Assembly (NCBI RefSeq): GCF_014633365.1 | Contig: NC_068351.1 | Span: 21,007,366 to 21,071,365, forward strand | Source of the DNA: Diospyros lotus | Taxonomy: Eukaryota; Streptophyta; Magnoliopsida; Ericales; Ebenaceae | Reading direction: 5' to 3' | DNA length: 64,000 nucleotides | Part shown: positions 11,481 to 23,045 of the stretch, one piece after another | Numbering within the stretch: the stretch's first letter is position 1 | How the letters are laid out: each line of letters starts with the position of its first letter | Program-made: the position numbers and the translations under genes | The notes under the pieces: generated by a model | Database searches by the model: none | Seen by the model: only the letters and a program-made list of their open reading frames with translations | Told to the model about the DNA's origin: nothing

Positions 11481-13920
11481 TTATAGAGAGGGAAAGCTGG
11501 AGCCGAGGTAGAGCGAGGTTGACAGCTGGAAGGAGTTTACTGGTGGAGATAGGCGTCGGATAGCTTTGGTCCTCGATATACTGATCGGGGTCGCATGGGG
11601 ACCTCTAAGGGCATCCTCGGGAACTCCCGAAAGTGGCCTTGCATATGCTAGGGATATATCTGCACTCATAGGAACAAGTTAGAAGGCATGCGGGGATTCC
11701 TCACCCGCATATGCCATTCGATGCTTAAGTCAGTACCAATAGAAAAATAATACAATAGACAAGTAAAACATGATATAGAGCTTTTATACCTTTCTCGGCA
11801 AGAGAGGGTTGATCTTGGTACTGTTACACGGAACAGGAGATGGACTTGTACATTAGTAGAATTCAGATGGGCTTAAGAAGAATTCGCCCCGGAGGGCCAG
11901 ACTGATCAGGGGGTCCTCCGGGAGAATGTGGGCCTCACAATGGGCTGCCGAAGTAGGGTCTTGGCCCCTAAGGGACCTGCCCGGGCGCCGCTCTAAGCTT
12001 AGTGATGATGCCTTCAGGCACTAACTGTTTAGCTTCATACATGGCTCATCATATCATACAAGTGTTATATATATATTATATCATGAACATAGTGCAATGT
12101 TTATGTGAGGGTACAACATAAGGGTGTGGAGTGCTAGGACACCATATCACAATACATAGGCTCATTAACTTGGCTACTATCTCACGCAAGCCTGTCATGA
12201 AATACCTAAGGGTGTTTCGGTCGTTTTGGCGCCTAGGGGTAGTTCGATCATTAGCTGCCTAGGGGTATTTTGGTCATTTGGCCTAGGTGAGTGAGTACCA
12301 AAAGTGGTCCTAAGCCCGAGTTTTCAATCTCTAGAAAAATTGTGGTCGAACGGTGAAGAAATTATTTAAATTAGAGGCCAAACGAATAATTTAGAAGTTA
12401 AAGGGGGAAAAGTGTAATTAAGCAAAGAGCCAAGGGTATAAGTGGAGAAGAAGGCCACTATTCATGGCCTTCTCCCTCCTGTGCGCGCTCTTTCTCCCAC
12501 TCTCTCTATCGATCTCTCTCCGAGAGAGATTTTCCTCTCTCGGAGAGGATCTTTCTTCTCTTGGAGAAGGGCTTCTCCCTCTCGGAAAGCCCAGCTCTCC
12601 CAAGCTAGGAGCAGCAGCAATGGAGCATCTTTTGGCGACAAATAGGTCTCTCGGAGAAGACCTCCAACTCTCTCCGCAACCCTTAGTGATGGCGGCTTCT
12701 TTCGGCAATGGTGGCAGCTCTCGGGGAGAGCTACATTCTCTCGGCAAGTGGCCACACTCCATCTCGGCATATCTCTCTCTCGGCCTTGTCTCCTTTCCGT
12801 AAAGCCTCTCGAGAAGGATTGCAGTCTTCTCGGGGGCAATGGCACGTCTCTCGGCCATGGCCGCATCTCCCCCCTCCGTAGTCTCTCTCGGCCATGTCTT
12901 CTCTCTCGGTGAGGCCAGCTCTCTGAAAGGTCTCGGGAAGCCGCCTCTCAGTCACAGCAAGCTCCTCTCAGGAAGGCTTCTTCCCGAGATCTCTCTCTCT
13001 CTCTCCCTCTCTCTTTGTCTCCTTTCATCTCTATTATATATACATAATATATATTTTGTGCCAATGCTCATACACACGTATACATAATACACACCTCTAC
13101 CTCCTACCTATATACATATATATGGATATACATGTAGAGGAAGGGAGATAAAGAGAGAGAGAGAGAGATCTTGGGAAGAAGCCTTCCTGATAGGAGCTTG
13201 CTGCCGCCGAGAAGCGGCTTCCCTAGACCTTCCGGAGAGCTAGCCTCACCAAGAGAGAAGACATGGCCAAGAGGGACTGCGAATGGGGGAGATGCGGCCA
13301 TGACCGAGAGACGTGCCATTACCCCCGAGAGAGAGATATGCCGAGAGGGAGTACGGCCACTTGCCGAGAGAATGAAGCTCTCCCCGAGGGCTGCCACCAT
13401 TGCCGAAAGAAGTCGCCATCACTGTGGGTTGTCGAGAGAGTTGCAAGTCTTCTCCGAGAGACCTATTCGCCACCGAAAGATGCTCCATTGTTGCTGCTTC
13501 TAGCTTGAGAGAGCCGGGTTTTTCGAGAGGGAGAAGCCCCTCGCCGAGAGAAGACGGATCCTCTCCGAGAGAGGAAAATCTCTCTCAAAGAGAGATCAAT
13601 AGAGAGAAAGTGGGGGAGAGAGCGTGCACAGGAGGGAGAAGGCCTTGAACAGTGGCCTTCTTCTCTATTTATACCCTTGGCTATTTGCTTAATTACACTT
13701 TTCCCCCTTTAACTTTTAAATTATTCGTTTGGCTTCCAATTTAAATAATTTCTTAGCCGTTCGACCACGATTTTTCTAAGGATTGAAAACCCGGGCCTTG
13801 AACCACTTTTGGGATTCACTCACCTAGGCCAAATGACCAAAATACCCCTAGATAGCTAATGATCAAACTACCCCTAGGTGCCAAAAAGACCGAAACACCC
13901 TTAGGGCACTCGGGAATTCT
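11481..13920. mobile_element. 2.4-kb insertion in Copia gag containing a giant palindrome
   Basis: The gag reading frame is recognisable on both sides, with the linker plus knuckle left of 11480 and ECPLPELLNMLRIV-like codons right of 13925. The sequence between is unrelated and GC-richer. It has a non-repeated segment (11481-12204) with LTR-like features, a TTTATACC box and a CCCGGAGG/CCTCCGGG hairpin, followed by the inverted repeat 12205-13906. No clean TSD was found, so the outer borders are approximate. Confidence 0.7.
12205..13906. repeat. Giant inverted repeat (palindrome 3): arms 12205-13045 and 13125-13906
   Basis: The left arm starts CCTAAGGGTGTTTCGGTC and the right arm ends with its complement, CACCCTTAGG at 13906. 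The arms stay collinear for about 800 bp. Shared landmarks include GCCTAGGTGAGTGA, the GGTCGAACGG block, and the AGTGTAATTAAGCAAA block. The right arm lacks about 60 bp that the left arm has near 12780-12835. Loop of about 80 bp. Each arm has a TATA-like box directed inward (12437-12443 plus; 13665-13674 minus), as in LTR U3 sequences. The loop-proximal parts are CT/GA-rich, with (TC)n tracts. The open frames here (Ser/Arg-rich) are composition artefacts and are mirrored on both strands. Confidence 0.93.
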
Positions 13921-13924
13921 ATGA

Positions 13925-14800
13925 CATAACAACAATTCTTAACATATTTAATAACTCAGGGAGAGGACACTCGATCTTATTCATATTGAAATAAGCAATA
14001 AATAAGGTGAAAAAATTTGGCAACGATTGTAGGACTAGATCAGTACGGAGTTTAGAATTTTAGAATTCATCGAGAATTCCAAGGCATCCAATTGACCAAT
14101 CCAATTGATCACGATGATGGCATGGTCCTTAACATCTGAACCCTCAACCCCTCGAGGTAGCTTGAGTGATTGTCCATAGAAGATCTAGGTGTTGGGTACT
14201 GTCAAGTTGTGTGTTCAATCCCTGGGCAGTGCGACACTATATCGTTGCACTACACGGGGGGCCACAGGCACGAGTCTTCAACTCGGATTTAACCAGCCTG
14301 GCTAGATTGCTTGGTTTAGTCGATTACCTATAGGTTATAGGGGAAGGGGTCGATCTTTTCCAAGAGCTTATGTATTGGGCTTCTCCGATTCCTATGTTAA
14401 AAAAAAAAAAAAAAAAATTTGAACCCTCAACCATTCGAGATCGAAACAACTTCTTTGATATCTCATATCGAGCTATCCAACTATGCTCGTCAAATAGGTC
14501 CTTAAGATGCTGAATCATGCTCACAACACTCACATAATTTTCAAGTTAGCACTGCAAGTCATTGGATATCGATCCGAGTATATAGTTACGGGCTCTCATG
14601 TCATGTTCTTTCAAAATCTCTCAAGTGATAATCTCTTCCTTAGTCGCACTTTGAGGAATTTCAGTAGGTGATATATAAGACAAAGTATCATTTATTCTTT
14701 TTATATTGAGCACAATTTTTAAACTCTGAAACTAGTCAAAAAAATTTGGGCCAGTGAGCCTATTGGTTTTCTAGAATACGAGTTAACGAATTTAAACTTG
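13925..14800 (-). pseudogene. Copia gag (UBN2-type), interrupted by a SINE
   Basis: Minus-strand frames from about 14800 down show the classic Copia Gag: LTGPNFFDWFQSLKIVLNIK, SYISPTEIPQSATKEEI, then MIQHLKDLFDEHSWIARYEI and LFRSRMVEGS. There the SINE (14150-14417) breaks it. Beyond the SINE the frame continues with VKDHAIIVINWIGQLDALEF and NMNKIECPLPELLNMLR before the 2.4-kb insert. Several stops are present. Gag would form the particle; this copy cannot. Confidence 0.87.
14150..14417 (+). mobile_element. tRNA-derived SINE with 15-bp TSD
   Basis: The body is 268 bp and ends in an A-tract at 14400-14417. It is flanked by TCTGAACCCTCAACC (14135-14149) and TTTGAACCCTCAACC (14418-14432), a 15-bp TSD with one mismatch. 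An A-box-like TAGCTTGAGTGA (14158-14169) and a B-box-like GTTCAATCCC (14213-14222) are spaced as in tRNA-derived RNA polymerase III promoters. It lies on the plus strand, antisense to the gag it interrupts. The TSD and A-tract imply LINE-mediated retroposition. Confidence 0.88.
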
Positions 14801-15968
14801 TCATTTTATCTGTAGAAAATAAATAGATATATTAGTTTGTATATTTGTAAAAGTCCATTCAATTAAGGACTTTTGATTAAATAAGTACTTTCACTAAATT
14901 TTTTGAATCCTACACTTTCCAGGTAGAAAACTTGATCCTTATACAAAATCCAATAATAGGTGGTCAATTTCTTTTTCATAAAAATACCCTCGCATTTTAG
15001 TTACTTGAAGTAATCTCATAATTGAGTAGGCAATGCTTGCCACCACTTCATATGTAGAGCTCGACCTTTGGTTTCTAATCTATTATAAACCTCACATTTT
15101 AGTTATTTAACCTAATAGATTAATTAGATCCCACCCACTGTCTGGCTAAGTGCAATGAGTTGAACATCACATTCTCTCACATTTTAGTTACTTAGTTAGG
15201 TGAGACCCGTTGAACACCGCCCCATCTCATGGTTAATAGGAGAAATCAAATAATCTTTCATGAAATGCACCCTCACATTTTAGTTATTGGATACACTCAA
15301 TTAAATTGATGAACCCTTACTACAGTGGAAAGCCACGATAAATTAGATTTATCGTTTATGGGAAGATTTTTGGACTTCTTATTTTAAGATCTCATCAGAT
15401 TTCATCATTCATTCCATCACACAACTATTTCATAAAATGGACAATAAATTAACTAGGATGACCATGGGATTGCACACTGAATAAACTCGAGCCTCTGAAG
15501 TTTAACCATATCACACATCAACTCCTTAATGGCTTGCATGCTTCATCGCTTCTGTTGAGCTTAACTCCTTAACATCATCTTCATTTACAACATTTGTAAA
15601 ATAAAGACTAAAAGAAGTTACTTGATGCTTATGCCTCAATACATGCCTGAATGAATAAATTATTATATATTGATAAATCAATTGAAGTTTTGTAACATTC
15701 ATTCATTCATACCAAGCCCATGCTCATCCTCAACATTTATCTGCTTCCGTTGTTTCAAAACAATTTTGAAAATATTTATCCTACATATCTAAAATAATAC
15801 AATCTGACATCCAAACATGCATATCTAAATCTCCGTGTTAATGTCCAATGCGAATTACAACACAACCATAAAAAATGAAACATGTAGTCTGGGTGCTAGA
15901 ATTTCTACACCGATTAAATGCAAGATTTGATGCATACAACCACGTATATGCATTAAATACCAAGCTGA
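14801..15968 (-). other. 5' leader of the Copia element
   Basis: Lies between gag and the PBS. No protein domain is recognised, as expected for an untranslated leader, and short AT-rich frames only. Confidence 0.5.
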
Positions 15969-15980
15969 GCTCTGATACCA
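15969..15980 (-). other. Primer-binding site, initiator-Met tRNA type
   Basis: The minus strand reads TGGTATCAGAGC, the standard plant Copia PBS complementary to the 3' end of tRNA-iMet. It is one base from the end of the 5' LTR. Confidence 0.95.
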
Positions 15981-15981
15981 C

Positions 15982-17716
15982 TAAAGGAAATCGATAAGAT
16001 GGCGATATAGGCAAAAATAAATTTTTTATTATGTATTAGATACGTGTAACGAAATATAATATACACGCTATACATAACTTAGGTATTTAAGCAACACACA
16101 AAATCATCAAATGCATATAAATAAATGCATACTTGATGTCTGATGAAGGGATAGAGTACAAAAATGATTTCTGTAATGAAACTGAATCCACCTCAAGCTG
16201 TGGTGGTCCTAGTTGGTCCACACCTAATATGCAATAAGGTATCGTTCCAGTCACCTCTTCCTGTACTAGACACAGAGGCTCCTCGTATCACCAATATTCG
16301 CGTCTCAAAATTATGTGTGACTCACACAAAATAATTTCTAATAGTAGAATAATTTGTAGAGGAAGCAGAGGAGGAAGAAAAAGACAACACGAGAGAAGAA
16401 GAAGAATTAATTGAAGCAGAAAGCTCCCTGTTTCTTTTTAAACTCTATCAATAATTTAATCTTCCACTCCTCCATTATCATTTATTCTCACTAATTCCAA
16501 TTCAAATTCACGTCTGCCGCCCACCCCCACTAGCCTCACAAATTTTACGCCATGTGGTAACCCAATTATTGGCATCTGGGGGGGAGTCTAAGGTCAACTT
16601 TTGACCAATCACTTCTAGAAACATTTCGAGCACACAATGTCGATATCAAACACAACACTATATGGTATGTGACTTTCTAAGTTCATTACCAGCTAGTAAT
16701 TGGATAATACCAAAACCCTTTTCGGTATCATTCAACTCATTAACCCATCACCGAAATTTCTCCAAATCTGGACGACAATCCAAGAGTTCCTGAATAGCAC
16801 CTAGCAGCAGTTCAGGATAATATAGGTGGTAGGGAAGTCTTACTTCAAGTGAACCTATTACGACTGTTGATTATCCTGTACTATAATCCTTCCATCACTT
16901 AATGTCCTGAGCGAGAGGCATGCAGTGTCAAACTCACGAACTCATTAACTATGTGTCAGACCTCATTATTGTGACTTGATGACATCTCAGGAAATACCTT
17001 TCTTGACTTTTAATTTGCCTTGGCCAGTGATTGTCCTGTCATACTAATAGTAGATCGCATAGAACGTTCACCCATCAAATACCGATGAGGGTGATAGATC
17101 TTTTTCCCAACACTTGTCTTTATATACCAGCAATACGAAACCACATAGATGAACCTCTCCATCTCCTAATTTGATGGTCCGACTCATTAGCAAATCTTGT
17201 ACACCAATACACAAAACAATTGTGCTGGTTCAAGTTTAAGTATCAACACGCCATTGCAACCTAATGACATGATTATTATCCACCAAGCCATGTGATCAGT
17301 TATCGGCATCACATTCCACTGATCGTTCCCCAACAACTACCCACAGGTCTACTAGCGACATCTCATTTCATATGGTGCATGACACACCATCCTCCCATCA
17401 ATATCCCTATACTGAACAAGGTAGTAACCCTTGTGTTAGTTCATACTCGATTAATTGGAGTCCCTATTCAAAGAATCTATGGACTAGGAGTAGTTTAAGA
17501 AGTTTTACGATCAGAGAATCCTATCATACAGTGTTAACACCTTGAGAATAAGATTCTCAAATAGAAAATCTAGGAACTCATTCATATAATTGATTGGAGA
17601 AAATATGAAAGAAGAAAACCTTGTCTTTTATTCATTTGTACAAAGATACACTAAATGAAAAAAATAAGCCCACTAGATGATATCTAAATCTAGAATTATG
17701 GCACACAACACTAACA
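15982..17716 (-). repeat. 5' LTR of the Copia element
   Basis: On the minus strand it starts TGTTAGTGTTGTGTGCC at 17716 and ends ATTTCCTTTA at 15982, so the terminal CA has become TA. It aligns with 5322-7120, with numerous substitutions indicating an old insertion. Confidence 0.9.
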
Positions 17717-17721
17717 AGTAC

Positions 17722-20434
17722 TCATTTTGCACAACTTCACTTTAGGAAAAGGTGAGCTTTTTCTAGTTCTGCACCTGTAAATAATTTTGGGATTTCAACC
17801 CTATTCATGCACACCAAGACATTATAACTTGCTAATTGACTATAAATGGTTAAAATCACTAATAAACATACAAGAAAAAATCAGGCCTTGGCTTGACACA
17901 TGATTTACAAACTTAAAACTTAATTTATAAATGATAACTAGCCTCCAACTAGTGCACAACAATTTAAATTTAAGTACAACTAGCATTTGTCAAACGACTA
18001 TAAGCTAGCATTTGACCTGTCGAAAGTCGACAATGCTTGTAGACTAACCTACCAAGTTAGTTAGTGATCAACTCCTTTCCATAAGACGTCCCTACATCCA
18101 CTGCTTAGGAAACAAAAAGTATATAATAAAAAAGAAACAAACATGAGTACATATCTCAATAAGACATACCATAAGTGCATAGGTAGAGCAACATGTACGT
18201 AGTCTTGATGTGACAACATTTCATTCAATTGTGAGACATGGTTAATTTGGAAAGCATTTCACTTAGAATATGCTAACATTTCATTCAATTGTGAGACATG
18301 GTTAATTTGGAAAGCATTTCACTTAGAATATGCTATTGAACTTTCAACCTTTTTTATTGGACGAGAATTTGCATTGCTAAACCACAACTAGCTCCTTTTA
18401 TCTAGCACTAGCAGCATTTTATAGAAGTCATTCTTACAATTCCCTATATTAATACAAACACAATAAACACACCCTAAATCACCATCCTAGATATCCATGG
18501 ACTTATTTCAAAGCATCCCTTATGCAACAACAACACATGTTCATTCCAAAATCATTCCATGCACATGCAATGCACCACACATAATATTCATCCTAGATAG
18601 CTTTTACCTATCTTTTGGGTCCTTGGTTGGCTTGAATTTCCACATGTCATGCAAGCACGTTAATGTTGGGATTCAAGTTTCATTATGACCCTCAAACTTT
18701 AAGAAATTACATTTAAGCCTGAAACTATGCCTTGATTACATTAAGGCCAATAAAGTTTCCAATTAACCCATTTTGACCCAAATGGTTACCCCAAACTCTA
18801 CAACATTTACATAAAATCCCTCAACTTTCATAAAAAAATGGCTATATGCGATTTAATGTTTGAAGAGTATGGAAACTAGAGAAAATGGATTTGAGAAAGG
18901 GACCAAAATGGGAATTCTAAGATGGAATGTTTTAATTTTGATGATAAGAAAAGTACCAAAGTAGAGAGATATGAAATAGACAATATCAAATAAGGTACAT
19001 CGACTTAGGTATCCTACTCACCTTGGTATGATTGAGGTGGTTAGAGACATAGAGAGGTTTGATGATGGCTAATGATGAAGGAAAATATAGCTCATGAAGC
19101 AACATAGTATTATATTTAGACTAAAGAACGAGGTAGATATATAGTCAAGATAGATGGGTCTAAAAGGGAAACTTGGTACACCTAAGTGGAAATGTCGAAC
19201 ATAAACCTAAGTAGAAATGGTGAACGTAATGGTGTTTGGCGTTACATCTTTACCCCCCTAAATCCCAAATTCTCAAATAGGCGCAACACATCTATGATTT
19301 TTATGTTGAGGTTAGGCATAAAATTGCAATGAGCAATGTAGATTATAAACTTACTATTAATGTGCATTATAAGGCTACATAATTTAATGAAAGTGACAAT
19401 GTCATGGTTTGCATTCGTTCTAAGTGTTTTCTTAAATGTTTTGCCAATGAATTACATGCTTGAGGTAATGAAACATTCCTAACTCGTCACTTATAAAATT
19501 AGCTTTTGTACTTATTATACCTAATAATGTGAATATTAGTCCAATTTGCACATTTGATCCTCTCATTTTGCCTACTGGTGTTAATGCAAGTCATCAAGTC
19601 CCTCATTTTCCCTCTTATGTAGCAAAGAGATGTGCTTAATATTGTACTTGATAATATCATCACATCACAATTATTGTAGATTGTTAGTCAACTAGAAAGA
19701 TCATCCATACTTAGATGTTGCTTAACTCATAGACGACAAATTTAAATAGTTAGATCTTGAGCTTTTGAATGGTACTTATAGTCTAACTAGTTGGAGGCAA
19801 GTTCTTTTTAGTCGATGAAAAATGATGGAGGACATGAAAACAAATGTTTCTTAGCATGTTTTTATTTATTTATTTCCTAGTTAATATTAATTTATTTATT
19901 TTGTCCATTGGAGTTCAATATGCTTCCATAAGAATTTATTGGCCGATATAATATCTTTAGAGATATATCTTATAACCAATCTTGACATTGATATGATATT
20001 TATTTAAATTTCTCATTAAGTCTTCCTAAATTCAATTTTTTTCTTTCTGTTTTGCTTCTACACCAAGAAGATAACAAAGTAATTTGGTACCTACACCAAT
20101 TTCTTGATGTTGGCAAGGAAGACGTTCAAAATTTTCCAATGCATTCACATTTAGACATGAGCCCCTAGCTAGGGTACTCAGACCTAACTCAGACCTGGTG
20201 GTCAGGTGACTATACTCTTCACACCAATTGTCATGGATTAAATTTTATTGAGACATGAACTCGTTAATTTTTGTCAGTCTAGTTGATTTACGTGGTTTAT
20301 GGGTTATTATACGAACTTGAGATTTTACCCAGTATGCATTTAAAAGGTAAGTGTATCCCATCACTCTTGTCTTTAAAAAAAAAAAAATAATTACCATATA
20401 AGATGGAAATGGATCAAGAAGGCCAGGAAATTAT
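17722..20434. other. Intergenic DNA, no gene recognised
   Basis: AT-rich sequence with short unconvincing frames. The exact 60-bp tandem duplication at 18215-18334 is the only clear structure. An A-tract near 20377 is not accompanied by a detectable retroposon body. Confidence 0.4.
18215..18334. repeat. Perfect 60-bp tandem duplication
   Basis: The 60 bases 18215-18274 are repeated without change at 18275-18334 (unit starts AACATTTCATTCAATTG). Perfect identity in a region otherwise full of decay points to a recent duplication or an assembly artefact. Confidence 0.95.
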
Positions 20435-20440
20435 TTTATT
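20435..20440 (-). terminator. Candidate polyadenylation signal of the PMEI gene
   Basis: The minus strand carries AATAAA about 57 bases downstream of the PMEI stop codon, a plausible near-upstream element for 3'-end formation. Confidence 0.5.
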
Positions 20441-20496
20441 GATGGGAGAAAGCAACATTAGAGGCTTATTGCAAGCAAAAGGATGGAACAAAAAAA

Positions 20497-21033
20497 TCAA
20501 GACAAACGACTTGCGACAGCCAGAATAGTACTGCAAAGGCCTTCCATCTTCTTATTGGCCTGTTGCAGCTCCCGCGCCTCCGCCGGTGGCTCCTCAAAGC
20601 CGTCTTCGCAAGTGTCCGGCCCGTCCAAGGCGGCGGAGGCCCTTGTCCTCAGCCCAAGAATATCCCCAGACTTCAAGGCTTGCCTCGCCTCCTCAAGGTT
20701 TGTCACCGTGTCGTCATAGTTCTCCTCGCATGTCTCGTACCGCCCTTTTACTTTCGGATCACTCGCTTTTTTCACAAGCGACACGACGAGCTTAGATGTC
20801 TCTTTGGCAAACTTCTCTGCGCTGTCAATGGCGATCAGGCCGAGGCCCTTGAGGTCTGCTTTGTTTGAGCGATGATCGCCTTTCAGAACCTCCAAGCATA
20901 GGGGAGGGTTCTGGGTTTTCGAACAGACATCCTCGATGAGAGTGGCTGTAGCTCTCGATGAGAGGCTGAAGAAAACAAATAGTAGCAGTGAAGCAGGAAA
21001 CAATGAAGATGTCTTGCGTAAAGAATAAGCCAT
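20497..21033 (-). CDS. Plant invertase/pectin methylesterase inhibitor (PMEI-domain) protein
   Basis: A single-exon gene of 178 residues. A hydrophobic signal peptide (about residues 1-30, ending SSRATA) sends it to the secretory pathway and cell wall. The mature part is a four-helix-bundle PMEI domain. Cys37 and Cys46 bracket the N-terminal hairpin (CSKTQNPPLC). Cys102 (YETCEENYDD) and Cys142 (the DTCEDGF motif) form the second expected disulfide. A fifth Cys, 167, lies in the last helix. Conserved blocks such as LEEARQAL and SAALDGPDTCEDGF are intact, and the length is normal for the family. Family members inhibit either pectin methylesterases or acid invertases; sequence alone does not decide which. 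The similarity of the ALD..TCEDGF region to Pla a 1-like inhibitors is an impression, not a search result. A TATA box sits about 85 bp upstream of the ATG. The gene is isolated among transposons and shows no damage. Confidence 0.92.
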   Translation of the reverse strand: MAYSLRKTSSLFPASLLLFVFFSLSSRATATLIEDVCSKTQNPPLCLEVLKGDHRSNKADLKGLGLIAIDSAEKFAKETSKLVVSLVKKASDPKVKGRYETCEENYDDTVTNLEEARQALKSGDILGLRTRASAALDGPDTCEDGFEEPPAEARELQQANKKMEGLCSTILAVASRLS

Positions 21034-21115
21034 TTCTACAACTTTGAGACTTCTGTAATTTTGTTCTCGTCTTTGCTAATTGCTATGCGGTGCTTCCCCA
21101 TGGTTGCCCTTGTTG

Positions 21116-21124
21116 TTTATATAG
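21116..21124 (-). promoter_or_regulatory. TATA box of the PMEI gene
   Basis: The minus strand reads CTATATAAAC about 85 bases upstream of the start codon. This predicts a short 5' UTR of roughly 50-60 bases. Confidence 0.65.
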
Positions 21125-23045
21125 AGCTTCAAGGAGCGAGTTTATGGCAAGACAATAACTAGGGTTGACCGAGATTTCATGGGTGATTTGATTGCAGATA
21201 TTGCATCCACATATTGTTCGTATCTAAATTCAGTAACAAATTTCCCTGTACTGCTCTGCACGTGTATTTTTGGTTTCTAAATTTAGTAACAAGTTTCCTT
21301 GTTCTACACGTGTATTTGGCTAATTGGCCATTCTTTTGGCTCCACCCAATAAATGAGTCCAACTCTTCGAGCATTATCCCTTGCCTTGTTTGGTGATTAG
21401 GTCCATCGGACTTTGGGATTAATTTGTCCCACCACTCCCCCGGGAAGAATTAGTCCAATACCTCTAATGACAAAAATGCCCCTTCACTGTAATTGAAGAA
21501 AGCTATGATTCCTTTTTGTAACTAAATAAATGAGGGGTATTATTGTATTTTTAAGAAAAATTCACATTTATACCTTTTTCAAGCAGAACAAGGAGTAGAT
21601 ATTGTCTCGAGTAATATTACATCTTATACCATTACAAAACAATCGGTGTACTAAACGCGAAGAGAGTTGCTATCAGTTACACTCTTTTTTCCATAAAAAT
21701 CGTGGAAAAAAAAATGAAAGGTATCTTCACATGTTTCATAAAAACTTGTTTTATTTGTTATTTATGTTTCTCTAATTTCACATTTCATAACATAAACTAG
21801 GGGAGGGTCAAGGCGATCTTATATGATATATAGGTTTTAAATCAAGCACATTCTATTATTAATTTCTCGTCATTTTTGTGTGATTAAACGAATCTCCATG
21901 AAACAAAAGGATGTAATAACAAATTAATTATGTTTCCAAAGTTATCTTTTCCAACTTTTCGAGAATAATCTTAATTTGGTTGAGTTGTTATTTCATAGTA
22001 GTAGTGGTTTCTAGAATAATCTTATAAATGAATATATATATATATATATATATATTTAACTTAATAAATGACACTAGTAGCTTGTATATCTTGGAACTAT
22101 ACGTGGATTGCGAAGATAACTAATTAAGCTTTTGGAATTTATAAAAGATATTATAAATGTTTTGGACAAGATTAAAAAAATTATTAATCTTTTGATATAA
22201 AATTACATGACTGGGTTGGAATATATGCCTCAAATTTCATAAATTTACATTGACATGTATTTCAGTTCATTTCAAGCTCATTGTATTTTCAATGAATGAA
22301 ATGAATTGTTCTTTGTACATGCATTAATATTGATCTGCTATATATGTATACTTATGTAAATGCATTGTATAACATTCAAAACTAAAGGATGGATTACTTG
22401 CCAAATTATTCTCAGTGCCTTATAAATCTTGGGCATATATGATCACTGTTCCAAAAAGAAGTCTAAAAGTGGATTCATCAAATTATTAGGTTTTGAGTTC
22501 ATATATACTAAATGATTGTGCTTGAGACAATTAAACTTCCTTTCGACTCAGTATGTACTAACCTTGACATTCTTCTCCATCTAGTCATTAATTGTCCTCG
22601 TCACATTGACTACCATTTTTCAAAGGAGTGTAGAGAGGCATCTCACATTATTCCGAGTCTACCTCAACGTTACTGTCTTAATAGAATCCACAACAATAGC
22701 AAGAGAACTAACTAACGTGCATGTTTGGGAATTATTTTGATACCACAATACAGAAGTGAATCTATATTACCTTTCCACATAAATTATTTATGGAAGAAAT
22801 TATGTTGCTTATTTAGCGATTGATTTTGCAATTGAACAGGTTGTTGCAAAATAATGTGTTGTCATTGTGATACAATAATAAATTTATAATTGAGGAATCT
22901 GTGATCAGGCCGTTCTGCAGAGAATATGATCAAAGAGCACATGACAATCCTTACATGAATATTCTGATCGTTAAGTCAGTCACTCAAATTTGCAGAAGGC
23001 TTGTAAGCAATATTGAAGTTAGTATAGAGGCGTATATTTTTTTGG
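21125..23045. other. Upstream region of the PMEI gene, AT-rich
   Basis: No gene or clear transposon boundary is visible. It contains an (AT)n microsatellite at about 22031-22055 and several A/T tracts. Confidence 0.4.

Larger units (their letters stand above)
5317..17721 (-). mobile_element. Full-length Ty1/Copia retrotransposon with nested insertions
   Basis: The element lies at 5322-17716 on the minus strand, between AGTAT (5317-5321) and AGTAC (17717-17721), a 5-bp TSD with one mismatch. Two LTRs (5322-7120 and 15982-17716) flank an internal region of 8.9 kb. About 3.6 kb of that is later insertions: a TIR element near 8345-9237, a 2.4-kb insert near 11481-13920, and a SINE at 14150-14417. 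The remainder, about 5.3 kb, fits a Copia internal region. Domains in transcription order are gag, zinc knuckle, protease, integrase, reverse transcriptase and RNase H, the Copia order. Stops and frameshifts throughout mean it is defective. The RNase H sequence resembles the Tork/Angela type of plant Copia elements, but lineage is inferred only. Confidence 0.93.

Noticed and set aside
12418..13648. Several overlapping Ser/Arg-rich frames on both strands
   Set aside because: They mirror each other across the palindrome and consist of (TC)n/(GA)n-like composition. No domain or plausible start context.
14200..14240. A tRNA gene at the B-box-like sequence
   Set aside because: No cloverleaf can be formed; the flanking TSD and A-tract show a SINE.
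19250..19640. Possible transposase-like segment in the intergenic region
   Set aside because: No frame longer than a few dozen codons and no motif could be read.
20483..20868. Plus-strand frames overlapping the PMEI gene
   Set aside because: Antisense shadows of the PMEI coding sequence caused by its GC-rich codons.
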